Shown here: positions 25,956 through 33,489 of the stretch, piece after piece | How the letters are laid out: each line of letters begins with the position of its first letter | Numbering within the stretch: the stretch's first letter is position 1 | Assembly (NCBI RefSeq): GCF_007679325.1 | Contig: NZ_VEGI01000001.1 | Coordinates: 1,816,833 to 1,880,832 of the forward strand | Length of the DNA: 64,000 nt | From: Arthrobacter sp. U41 | GTDB lineage: Bacteria; Actinomycetota; Actinomycetes; Actinomycetales; Micrococcaceae | Direction: 5' to 3' | The notes under the pieces: model-generated | Databases searched by the model: none | What the model was told of the DNA's origin: nothing | Seen by the model: the letters and a program-made list of their open reading frames with translations, nothing else | Made by a program: the position numbers and the translations under genes

Positions 25956-26046
25956 CGGTTGGGTACTGCGCTGTTGCTGACTGCAAAGTTGTTGACTGCA
26001 CTGTTTCTGCTTGCCGTGTTGCTGACTTGCTCTGTTGCTGACGTGC
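25956..26046. repeat. 15-bp tandem repeat array between divergent promoters
   Basis: Consensus CTGTTGCTGACTGCA. Copies start at 25971 (exact), 25986, 26001, 26016 and 26032. A degenerate copy at 25956 matches 10 of 15 positions, and one extra T lies before the last copy. The array fills the gap between the ThDP gene (minus) and the thioesterase (plus) and is far less GC-rich than its surroundings. The phased units suggest an array of protein-binding sites, though slippage-derived DNA with no role is possible. Confidence 0.8.
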
Positions 26047-26070
26047 CCTTCAAACTTCCAGGCGGCCCCT

Positions 26071-26508
26071 ATGAACTCCACCCAGTCACTCCCCCGCGCC
26101 GCCGCGACGGCCACCCTGGTCCGGACCATCGAATGGGTGGATACGGATGCCGCGGGGCACCAGCACAATTCGGCGGTACTCCGCTTTGTCGAGGCCTGCG
26201 AGGCCAAGTTGTTCCGGGACCTGGAGCTGCCGGAGTACTTCCCGTTGGCGCCGCGGGTTCGCCACGAGCTCAACTACCGGGCGAAGTTGTACTTCGGCCA
26301 GCAGGTCACCACCACCGTAGTGGTGGAAAAAATTGGCCGCACGTCCATGACGTTCAGCTTTGAAGTGTGGGGCGAGGAGTTCCAAGGCGACCCCCGGGTC
26401 CTCGCCGCCCACGGATCGTTCGTCACGGCCCACGTGGCCCGGGGCGGCACGATGGCCACCCCGTGGCCGGCGGAATTTACGGCCAAAATCACCGCCCCCG
26501 AAGGCTAG
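26071..26508 (+). CDS. Acyl-CoA thioesterase, hot-dog (4HBT) family
   Basis: A 145-residue single hot-dog domain. The active-site strand-helix segment is WVDTDAAGHQHNSAVLRFVE, in which the Asp and His-Asn positions match the 4-hydroxybenzoyl-CoA thioesterase/YbgC motif. It should hydrolyse an aromatic or short acyl-CoA to the free acid. The ATG at 26071 was chosen over an in-frame TTG at 26035 that lies inside the repeat array. Alone on the plus strand in the island, convergent with the monooxygenase gene. A role in releasing CoA from a pathway intermediate or dead-end thioester is inferred. Confidence 0.82.
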   Translation: MNSTQSLPRAAATATLVRTIEWVDTDAAGHQHNSAVLRFVEACEAKLFRDLELPEYFPLAPRVRHELNYRAKLYFGQQVTTTVVVEKIGRTSMTFSFEVWGEEFQGDPRVLAAHGSFVTAHVARGGTMATPWPAEFTAKITAPEG

Positions 26509-26512
26509 CCGC

Positions 26513-28894
26513 CTACACCGACGCCGGCACTTTCGCCGGCGTCCAGCGCAGGTGGGTGGGCAGCTCGGCGATCTCCGGTTCCCGCACCAGCGCCAGCCGG
26601 GGCCGGACCGCGTCCGTGCGGGCTGCCGGCGGCTTCCGGCTGCCGGCCCGGAACTGCTGCGGCCAGTCGGCGCCGGGCCCGCGGTAGTCCTGCTCGATCG
26701 CCGCATGCAGGGTCCACTGCGGGTCAAACAGGTGCGTGCGGCCGAGGGCGCAGAGGTCCGCGCGGCCTGCCAGCAGGATCGAGTTGACGTCGTCGTAGGA
26801 GGACACCGCCCCGACGGCGATCACCGCCACGCCTGCCTTATGGGCCACCTCCTGCCGGATGCGGTCCGCGAACGGGGTCTGGTAGCTGCGGCCGTAGGCG
26901 GGTTTCTCCTCCTTGACCACCTGGCCGGAGGAGACGTCCACGCCGTCGGCGCCGTGCTCCACGAACGCCCGGGCAATCGCGACGGCGTCGTGCTCGTCGT
27001 TGCCGCCGGGCGCCCAGTCCGTCGCCGAAAGCCGGACGGTGAGCGGCTTGTCAGCGGGCCACGCCGCGCGGACGGCGTCGAACACCTCCAGCGGGTAACG
27101 CAGCCGGTTCTCGAGCGATCCGCCGTATTCGTCGCTGCGCCGGTTGGCCAGGGGCGTAAGGAACGACGAAAGCAGGTAGCCGTGCGCGCAGTGCAGCTCC
27201 AGCAGGTCGAACCCGGCGGCGGCCGCACGCACGGTCGCGGCGACGAACTCGTCCCGGACCTGGTCCATCTCGGCGCGGCTGATTTCGCGCGGCGCCGGGC
27301 TGCCCGGGCCGTAAGGGATGGCTGAGGGGCCCACCGGCTCCCACCCGCCCTCGGGGAGCGGCTCGTCAATGCCCTCCCACATGAGTTTGGTGGAGCCCTT
27401 CCGGCCGGAGTGCCCCAGCTGGGCGCCGATCGCCGCCGTCGAACGGCTGTGCACGAAGTCGACGATCTCGCGCCAGCTCTCCTGCTGGGCGTCGGTGTAA
27501 AGGCCGCTGCAGCCCGGCGTGATGCGGCCGGTCTCCGACACGCAGACCATCTCGGTCATCACCAGGCCGGCCCCGCCGAGGGCCTTGCTCCCGAGGTGGA
27601 CCAGGTGGAAGTTGCCCGGGACGCCGTCCGTGGCGGAGTACATGTCCATCGGCGAGACGACGATCCGGTTCTTCAGTTCCAGCCCGCCGATCCGGTACGG
27701 CTGGAACATGGCGGGGGCGCGGCCGGCGATGCCCTGCGTGCGGGCGAATTCCTCATCCACCCGGGCGGCGAACTCGGGGTCGCGCAGTTTGAGGTTGTCG
27801 TACGTGATCCGCCGGCTGCGGGTGAGCAGGTTGAAGCAGAACTGCACAGGGTTCTGGTCCTTGTACATGCCGATGTTCTCGAACCATTCCAGCGAGGCCT
27901 GCGCGGCACGCTGGGTGGATTCGACCACCGGCCGGCGCTCCGTTTCGTACGCCTCCAGCGCGGCTTCCAGCTCGGAGTGCTCGTGCAGGCAGGCCGCCAG
28001 GGCGAGGGAGTCCTCCATGGCCAGCTTGGTGCCGGACCCGATGGAGAAGTGCGCGGTGTGGGCGGCGTCGCCCAGGAGCACGATGTTGCCGTGCCGCCAG
28101 GACTCGTTGCGGACCGTGGTGAAGTTGATCCACTTGGAGTTGTTGACCAGGACCTCGTGGCCCTCGAGCTCCTCGGCGAAAATGGTGCGGATGGCGTCCA
28201 CGGCCGCCTCGTCGCTTTCGCCGGGCCGGAACGCCTGGTGCTCGGTGGCGTCGAAACCGGCGTTGCGCCAGACGTCCTCATGCATTTCGACGATGAAGGT
28301 GCTGCCCTCGTCCGAGTACGGGTAGCCGTGGATCTGCATCACACCGTGCTCGGTGTCCTTGACGAAGAACTTGAACGCCTCGAAGACAAGGTCGGTGCCA
28401 AGCCACATGTACTTGGACTTGCGGACGTCCAGGCTGGGCCGGAAGACCTCGGCGAAGCGGGAGCGGACGGCGGAATTCAGGCCGTCCGCAGCGAGCACCA
28501 GATCGTAGTCCCGGCTGAGCTCCTCGACGTCGGGCGCCAGCGTGCTGAAGCGCAGGTCGACGCCGAGTTCGGCGCACCGCCGCTGCAGCAGCTCAAGCAG
28601 CTCCTTGCGGCTCATGGCGGCGAAGCCTTGGCCGCCGACAGTGTGCTGCTGGCCCTGGAAGTGGATGTCGATGTCGGTCCAGCGGGCGAAGCGCTCGGAC
28701 ATGTACTCGGCGATCACGGTGTCCGCGTTGCCGATTCCGCCGAGGGTCTCGTCGCTGAAGACGACGCCGAAGCCGAAGGTGTCGCTCGCGGCGTTGCGTT
28801 CCCAGACAGTGACCTCGTGGTTCGGGTCCAGCTGCTTCATGAGGGCGGCGAAGTACAGTCCGCCCGGACCGCCGCCGATGATTGCAATTTTCAT
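26513..28894 (-). CDS. Flavin monooxygenase fused to Old Yellow Enzyme (2-aminobenzoyl-CoA monooxygenase/reductase-like)
   Basis: A 793-residue fusion. Residues 1 to ~385 form a class A FAD monooxygenase with GGGPGG at 7-12 and the second FAD motif LLGDAAHTAHFSIGSGTKLA. Residues ~395-770 form an Old Yellow Enzyme barrel (ELKNRIVVSPMDMYSATDG, HCAHGYLLSSFLTPLANRR, SDEYGG). This architecture is known from 2-aminobenzoyl-CoA monooxygenase/reductase of Azoarcus and from proteins annotated as salicylyl-CoA 5-hydroxylase. The first domain hydroxylates the ring of the CoA thioester and the second can reduce it to a non-aromatic product. The ATG at 28894 has GAGAGG upstream. It follows the ligase gene by 10 nt. 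Confidence 0.9.
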   Translation of the reverse strand: MKIAIIGGGPGGLYFAALMKQLDPNHEVTVWERNAASDTFGFGVVFSDETLGGIGNADTVIAEYMSERFARWTDIDIHFQGQQHTVGGQGFAAMSRKELLELLQRRCAELGVDLRFSTLAPDVEELSRDYDLVLAADGLNSAVRSRFAEVFRPSLDVRKSKYMWLGTDLVFEAFKFFVKDTEHGVMQIHGYPYSDEGSTFIVEMHEDVWRNAGFDATEHQAFRPGESDEAAVDAIRTIFAEELEGHEVLVNNSKWINFTTVRNESWRHGNIVLLGDAAHTAHFSIGSGTKLAMEDSLALAACLHEHSELEAALEAYETERRPVVESTQRAAQASLEWFENIGMYKDQNPVQFCFNLLTRSRRITYDNLKLRDPEFAARVDEEFARTQGIAGRAPAMFQPYRIGGLELKNRIVVSPMDMYSATDGVPGNFHLVHLGSKALGGAGLVMTEMVCVSETGRITPGCSGLYTDAQQESWREIVDFVHSRSTAAIGAQLGHSGRKGSTKLMWEGIDEPLPEGGWEPVGPSAIPYGPGSPAPREISRAEMDQVRDEFVAATVRAAAAGFDLLELHCAHGYLLSSFLTPLANRRSDEYGGSLENRLRYPLEVFDAVRAAWPADKPLTVRLSATDWAPGGNDEHDAVAIARAFVEHGADGVDVSSGQVVKEEKPAYGRSYQTPFADRIRQEVAHKAGVAVIAVGAVSSYDDVNSILLAGRADLCALGRTHLFDPQWTLHAAIEQDYRGPGADWPQQFRAGSRKPPAARTDAVRPRLALVREPEIAELPTHLRWTPAKVPASV

Positions 28895-28904
28895 GTGGTG
28901 CCTC

Positions 28905-30554
28905 TCAGGCGTTCTGGTGTTCGGGGGCGGCGGTGTCAGCGGCCAGCTGCTCGCGCAGCCGGAAGTGCTGGAGTTTGCCGCTGGGGTTGCGGGGCAGGCC
29001 GTCAACGAAATTCACCTGGCGCGGGTACTTGTACGGCGCGATGGCCTGCTTGACGAAGTCCTGGATTTCCTTGCGTTTGGCCTCATCGGCCTCGACGCCC
29101 TCGCGCAGCACGATGAAGGCGCAGACGATGCTGCCCCGCTCCGCGTCGGGCCGGCCGACGACGGCGTTTTCCATCACATCCGGGTGCTGGTCAATCGCCG
29201 CCTCCACCTCCGGGGCGCCGATGTTGTAGCCGGAGGACACGATCATGTTGTCGGAGCGTGCCTGGTAGTAGAAGTAGCCGTCGTCGTCCCGGCTGAAGGT
29301 GTCCCCGGTGACGTTCCAGCCGTTGACGACGTAATCCGCCTGGCGGGAGTCGTTGAGGTAGCGGCAGCCGGTGGGGCCGATGACGGCGAGACGTCCGACG
29401 GCGTTCGGGCCAAGTTCCCGGCCGTCCTCGTCCAGGATCGTGGCCCGGTAGCCGGGGACGGCCGTGCCGGTGGCGCCGGCGCGGATCGCGTCCCCCGCGG
29501 CGGAGATGAAGACGTGCAGCATTTCGGTGGCGCCGATGCCGTTGACCAGCTTCAGCCCGGTGCGTTCGTGGACGGCGCGCCAGGTTTCGGCCGGCAGGTG
29601 CTCGCCCGCCGAAACAGCGGTGCGGAGGCTGGCGAGCAGCCCCTCGGCGCCTTCCTTGAGGATGGCTTTGTAGGCGGTCGGGGCGGTGAACAGGATGGTG
29701 GCCTGCGCCGCGTGCACGGCCTGCGCCAGCTCAAGCGGGGTGGCGCGTTCGGTCAGCAGCGCGGCGGCGCCGAAGCGCAGCGGGAAAACCACCAGGCCGC
29801 CCAGGCCGAACGTGAAAGCCAGTGGCGGGGAGCCCGCGAAGACGTCGTCCGGCGTCGGCGCCAGGACGTGCCGCGCGAACGTGTCCGCGTTGGCCAGGAT
29901 GTCCCGGTGGAAGTGCATCGTGATCTTCGGCGTTCCGGTGGTGCCCGACGTCGGGCCCAGCAGCGCGACGTCGTCCGCCGCCGTCGCGACGTCGGTGAAG
30001 TCGCCGCTCTTGGCGGCGCAGCGTGCGGCGAGATCCGTGCTCGTGCTGCCCCCAATGGCCAGCACCGGCACGTCGTTTCCGGCAGCCTCGGCCAGGTCAT
30101 CGAGGAACCGGCTGTCGCACAGGGCGGCGGCCGGGCGGGTCAGTTCCAGCAGGGTCCGGATCTCGCTGGCGCGCAGGGCCGGCATGATGGTGACCACCAC
30201 CGCGCCGGCCTTGAGCACCCCGAGCCACGCCGCGACGAGCCACGGGTTGTTCGGCGAGCGCAGCATCACGCGGTTCCCGGGGACGATCCCGAAATCCTCT
30301 ACGAGGACCTGGGCCACCTGGTTGGCGCGGCGGTGCAGTTCCCCGTAGCTCCAGGACCCGCCGTCAGGGGTGAGCAGGGCCGGACGATCGGCACCGAAGC
30401 TGCGGACGGCGTCGTCAATCAGCGCGGTGGCGGCGTTGAGCTGCTGGGGGTACTGCAGTTCCGGGAGGGTGAACTCCAGCGCGGGCCACTGCTCCGCCGG
30501 GGGCAGATTGTCGCGCGCAAAGGTGTCCAGGTGCGCCGAGGGCGTCAGTTCCAT
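28905..30554 (-). CDS. Aromatic acid-CoA ligase, 2-aminobenzoate-CoA ligase-like
   Basis: A 549-residue ANL-superfamily adenylate-forming enzyme. The phosphate-binding loop is GPTSGTTGTPKITMHFHRD, the adenylate-binding strand is NGIGATEMLHVFISA, the hinge lies near YYQARSDNMIVSSGYNIG, and the catalytic Lys is in PRNPSGKLQHFRLRE. The pattern is close to 2-aminobenzoate- and benzoate-CoA ligases. It would activate the imported acid for the fused monooxygenase encoded 10 nt downstream. The ATG at 30554 follows GAAAGGT. Whether the substrate is anthranilate, salicylate or another benzoate cannot be read from the sequence. Confidence 0.88.
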   Translation of the reverse strand: MELTPSAHLDTFARDNLPPAEQWPALEFTLPELQYPQQLNAATALIDDAVRSFGADRPALLTPDGGSWSYGELHRRANQVAQVLVEDFGIVPGNRVMLRSPNNPWLVAAWLGVLKAGAVVVTIMPALRASEIRTLLELTRPAAALCDSRFLDDLAEAAGNDVPVLAIGGSTSTDLAARCAAKSGDFTDVATAADDVALLGPTSGTTGTPKITMHFHRDILANADTFARHVLAPTPDDVFAGSPPLAFTFGLGGLVVFPLRFGAAALLTERATPLELAQAVHAAQATILFTAPTAYKAILKEGAEGLLASLRTAVSAGEHLPAETWRAVHERTGLKLVNGIGATEMLHVFISAAGDAIRAGATGTAVPGYRATILDEDGRELGPNAVGRLAVIGPTGCRYLNDSRQADYVVNGWNVTGDTFSRDDDGYFYYQARSDNMIVSSGYNIGAPEVEAAIDQHPDVMENAVVGRPDAERGSIVCAFIVLREGVEADEAKRKEIQDFVKQAIAPYKYPRQVNFVDGLPRNPSGKLQHFRLREQLAADTAAPEHQNA

Positions 30555-30604
30555 TGCAGACCTTTCATATCGTCATTGATAGGAGGGGGACGAGCTCATC
30601 GATT

Positions 30605-30650
30605 GCTCCGAAACGGCCGTTTGGGCGGCCCAAAAGGGCACTTACGGAGC
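30605..30650. promoter_or_regulatory. Palindrome-bearing spacer ahead of the ligase gene
   Basis: Contains a perfect 12-bp palindrome AAACGGCCGTTT (30611-30622) within a longer pair of GCTCCG (30605-30610) and CGGAGC (30645-30650). It lies between the TesB stop and the ligase start. It could be an operator or attenuator that sets ligase-monooxygenase levels apart from the upstream genes. Confidence 0.4.
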
Positions 30651-31514
30651 ATCGGACATCCGGATCATGCCTTCCTGGACCACCGTGGCGAGGAGCCTGC
30701 CCTGCCGGTCGTAGAAGTGTCCTTGCGCCAGGCCGCGGCTGGCCTGGGCAGAGACGGCCTCCTGGACGTACAGCAGCCAATCGTCCACCCGGCCTTCGCG
30801 GTGGAACCACATGGCGTGGTCCAGGCTGGCCGTGACCAGGCCCGGGTCGCCCCAGGCGTAGCCGTGCACCCGGAGCACCGGTTCCAGGATGGTGTAGTCA
30901 CAGACGTACGCCAGGGCGGCACGCTGCAGGTCCGGGTCATCCGGCAGCCGGTCGAAGGCTTTCACCCACACGGCCTGATGCGGCACCTGCTCCCCCTCGA
31001 CGCTGAGGTAGACGGCCCCCGGAACGTGCCGCATGTCGAAGCTGCGGCCGCCGGACCAGTAGGCCGCGGCGTCGCCCTCGATGCCGTCGAGCACGTCGGC
31101 CGACGACGGCAGCGACTCCGGATCCGGGATCCCGGCCGGCATGGCCCGGGCGAATTCCTCGCCGGCCTCCTCCGCATGGAAGGAGGCCATGGCCACGTAG
31201 ACGGTCTTGCCGCCCTGGTAGGCGCGGACCTGCCGGGTGGAGTAGCCCCGCCCGTCGCGGAGCCGCTCCACCTCGTAGCGGACCTCGGCACCGATGTCCG
31301 CGGGCCGCATGAAGTAGCTGTGCATCGAGTGCAGCGAGCGGTCGTCCCCCACCGAGCGCATCGCCGCGGCGGCGGCCTGGGCCACCATGTCCCCGCCGTA
31401 CGCCTTGGGCCACGGCACGTACTGTGTGGTGGCGGTGTAGGCCTCGTCGAGGAAGTCCGGCTCAACCGGCGTCAGCTCGAGGGCGGACAGGAGGATTTCC
31501 GAAGTGGGAGTCAT
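30642..31514 (-). CDS. Acyl-CoA thioesterase II (TesB family)
   Basis: A 290-residue double hot-dog protein. Family blocks are YGGDMVAQAAAAAMRSV, SMHSYFMRPADIGAEVRYEV and, near the end, SLDHAMWFHREGRVDDWLLY with the catalytic Asp. TesB enzymes hydrolyse a wide range of acyl-CoAs. The ATG at 31514 overlaps the cupin stop (ATGA). An upstream start would run into the cupin gene in another frame and was rejected. With the 4HBT protein it is the second thioesterase in the island. A separate substrate or a CoA-recycling role is inferred. Confidence 0.88.
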   Translation of the reverse strand: MTPTSEILLSALELTPVEPDFLDEAYTATTQYVPWPKAYGGDMVAQAAAAAMRSVGDDRSLHSMHSYFMRPADIGAEVRYEVERLRDGRGYSTRQVRAYQGGKTVYVAMASFHAEEAGEEFARAMPAGIPDPESLPSSADVLDGIEGDAAAYWSGGRSFDMRHVPGAVYLSVEGEQVPHQAVWVKAFDRLPDDPDLQRAALAYVCDYTILEPVLRVHGYAWGDPGLVTASLDHAMWFHREGRVDDWLLYVQEAVSAQASRGLAQGHFYDRQGRLLATVVQEGMIRMSDAP

Positions 31515-31948
31515 ACCCGGCGGTACCCTTCGAGGGTGGAGTCGTCGACGTCGTCGAGGTTCACCACGATGTTCTCCGGGGTGCGTGCGGTGAGCCAGAC
31601 GAGTTCCTCGGTGACGCTCATGTTGGCCTCGACGTGCGGCATGTACGGCGGGACGAACACCCAGTCGCCCTCGGTCATGTCGATGAATTCCTTGTAGTCC
31701 TCGCCGAAGTAGATCCGGCCGTGGCCGCGGAGCACGTAGCCGCCGGTCTCGGCTTCGCCGTGGTGATGCGGGAAGGAGCGGTAGCCGGGTTCGTTGCTGA
31801 CCTGGCCGTACCAAATCTTTGTAGCAGGGGTGTGCTGCGTGCTGACGCCGGAGATGCGGACGGCGCCGCCGGACTGGCCGGTGTCGCGGTGCTCGGCGCC
31901 CTTGCGGGTCACGACGGGGACAACCTGGTCTGTGATCTGTTCAGTCAT
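31511..31948 (-). CDS. Single-domain cupin protein
   Basis: A 145-residue cupin with a metal-binding first motif PHHHGEAETGGYVLRGHG and a second motif GDWVFVPPYMPHVEAN. The His and Glu ligands of a mononuclear metal site appear intact. It is too short to be a classical bicupin gentisate 1,2-dioxygenase. It may be a small dioxygenase, isomerase or ligand sensor for a pathway intermediate. The ATG at 31948 has AGAGAGGT upstream. Coupled to tesB by overlap and 46 nt after the FAH gene. Confidence 0.8.
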   Translation of the reverse strand: MTEQITDQVVPVVTRKGAEHRDTGQSGGAVRISGVSTQHTPATKIWYGQVSNEPGYRSFPHHHGEAETGGYVLRGHGRIYFGEDYKEFIDMTEGDWVFVPPYMPHVEANMSVTEELVWLTARTPENIVVNLDDVDDSTLEGYRRV

Positions 31949-31994
31949 GGTGATACCTCTCTATAGGGCGGTCGGTTTGGTGGCTCGTGGCGGC

Positions 31995-32861
31995 TTAGAG
32001 ACGGACGGTATTGGTGAGCGTGCCGATGCCCTCCACCTCGGTGGTGACCACGTCGCCGTCGTGCAGGAAGCGCGGCGGGTTGGCCCCCATGCCGACGCCG
32101 CCCGGGGTGCCGGTGAGGACGACGTCACCGGGGCTCAGCCGGGTGAAGGTGGAGATGTAGGACAGCAGCGCGGCCGCGGTGAAGACCAGCGTCTTGGTGT
32201 TGCCGTTCTGGACCTCTTCGCCGTTGACCAGGCAGCGGACCCGGACGCCGGCTTCGGGGTCGCATTCATCCGGGGTCACCAGCACGGGCCCCAGCGGGGT
32301 GGTGCGGTCGAAGGCCTTGCCCTGGAACCACTGCAGGGTGCGGCTCTGCCAGTCCCGCATGGAGATGTCGTTCGCCACGGTGTAGCCGGCGATCGCGGCC
32401 GCGGCTTCCTCCGGCGAGGCGTCCTTGAGCGGGGCGCCGACGACGACGGCCAGTTCCGCTTCCCAGTCCAGCCGGGCGCCATGCCCGGCGGCGTCGATGA
32501 CCTCGCCGTCGCCGATCAGCGTGTCCGCGTACTTGGCGAACAGCGTGGGGTATTCCGGCAGCTCCCGGCCCATCTCCGCAATGTGGTCCGCGTAGTTCAG
32601 TCCGCAGCAGATGACCTTGGACGGACGCGGCAGCACGGTGGCAAACCGGGCGGCGCCGGCGGGGATGGACTCGTGCGGGGCGCCGCCGGCGGCTTCCGCC
32701 ACGGCGGCCTCCGCCTGTTCACGCCAGCCGGCACGTCCCAGCAGTTCGCTGAGGTCCTCTGCGGGCAGGAGTACAAAACGGTCCCCGGACTGGACGGCGG
32801 CACGGGTGGCCAGGCCATCCTTGTCGTCGCGGGCTGCCGTAATGACGGTCGCAAGGCGCAT
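31995..32861 (-). CDS. Fumarylacetoacetate hydrolase (FAH) family protein
   Basis: A 288-residue protein with a short N-terminal domain and a FAH fold. Metal ligands are visible in LDWEAELAVVVG (the E.E pair) and GYTVANDISMRDWQ (Asp), followed by the FTGTPGGVG-like loop VLTGTPGGVGMGANPP. Such enzymes hydrolyse acylpyruvates or isomerise/decarboxylate dicarboxylic keto acids late in aromatic degradation. The start ATG at 32861 follows GGAAGTGAAG. Upstream in-frame ATGs give an Arg-rich extension and were set aside. First gene of the minus-strand unit FAH-cupin-tesB-ligase-monooxygenase. Confidence 0.88.
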   Translation of the reverse strand: MRLATVITAARDDKDGLATRAAVQSGDRFVLLPAEDLSELLGRAGWREQAEAAVAEAAGGAPHESIPAGAARFATVLPRPSKVICCGLNYADHIAEMGRELPEYPTLFAKYADTLIGDGEVIDAAGHGARLDWEAELAVVVGAPLKDASPEEAAAAIAGYTVANDISMRDWQSRTLQWFQGKAFDRTTPLGPVLVTPDECDPEAGVRVRCLVNGEEVQNGNTKTLVFTAAALLSYISTFTRLSPGDVVLTGTPGGVGMGANPPRFLHDGDVVTTEVEGIGTLTNTVRL

Positions 32862-33062
32862 GATTTCTTCACTTCCGGTTCGACGGCGGGACCGGCTCCT
32901 TTGCCGGTCCCGGTGACGTGTCCGCTGCGCCATCCCCAGTGGGTATGTCGACATTTTTACGGTCGTCACATATGCTCAAGTTAACACGGATTCACCGGTT
33001 TGGGTAGACCGTTTTTCAGAACCCCGCCCGCTCGATTACCGCCGACTCAATGAGGAGCCACC
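32862..33062. promoter_or_regulatory. Divergent control region between the FAH and RidA genes
   Basis: A 200-nt gap between the divergent FAH unit and ridA. It contains a perfect 10-bp palindrome ATGTCGACAT (32945-32954) and, near 32985-33005, a CGGT-N8-ACCG inverted pair. The stretch 32955-33005 is AT-richer and probably holds one or both promoters. The PaaX-type protein encoded nearby is the natural candidate regulator, but no E. coli PaaX-like TGATTC box was seen. Confidence 0.45.
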
Positions 33063-33464
33063 ATGAACCACAAGGTCATCAACCCCGCAGCGTTGGCCAA
33101 GCCCTCCGGCTTCGCCCACGGCATCCTGGCCGGCAACACGGTGTACCTGGGCGGCCAGACGGCCATGGACAGCAACGGGGACATTGTTCCCGGCGGCATC
33201 GTGGAGCAGTTCCGCCAGTGTTTCTCCAATGTCCTCACCACCCTGGCCGAAGCCGGGGGCATGCCTTCTGACCTGGTCAACGTCACGATCTACCTGACCG
33301 ACGTCGAGGACTACCAGAAGAACGGCCGCGAAATCGGGCGGATCTGGCGCGAGATGGCAGGCACCGACTATCCCGCGATGGCCGGCGTCGGCGTTACGCG
33401 GCTCTGGCAGGCCGAGGCGCTGATCGAGATCCAGGCGATCGCCGTTGTGTCTGGCCAGGGCTAG
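33063..33464 (+). CDS. RidA family enamine/imine deaminase-like protein
   Basis: A 133-residue YjgF/YER057c/UK114 protein. It has the family's C-terminal block VTRLWQAEALIEIQAIAVV, with the substrate-binding Arg at 113, and an N-terminal GNTVYLGGQTAMDSNGDIVP. RidA proteins speed hydrolysis of reactive enamines and imines. In this island the fused monooxygenase could produce a cyclic enamine from an aminobenzoyl-CoA, which would give RidA a direct role. That is inference. The ATG at 33063 follows GAGGAG. Convergent with the PaaX gene, 25 nt apart. Confidence 0.88.
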   Translation: MNHKVINPAALAKPSGFAHGILAGNTVYLGGQTAMDSNGDIVPGGIVEQFRQCFSNVLTTLAEAGGMPSDLVNVTIYLTDVEDYQKNGREIGRIWREMAGTDYPAMAGVGVTRLWQAEALIEIQAIAVVSGQG

Positions 33465-33489
33465 GACGGGTTAGGACTCCGACTGAGGG

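Noticed and set aside
25956..26046. CRISPR array reading of the tandem repeats
   Set aside because: Units are 15 bp and directly adjacent without spacers, and no cas genes are present.
25950..26363. 137-codon plus-strand frame with a signal-peptide-like start (MHRLGTALLLTAKLLTALFL)
   Set aside because: The hydrophobic run comes from translating the 15-bp repeats. The frame then runs out of phase through the thioesterase gene and has no ribosome binding site.
31511..31948. Cupin as gentisate 1,2-dioxygenase
   Set aside because: It is 145 residues with one cupin domain. Gentisate dioxygenases are bicupins of about 350 residues.
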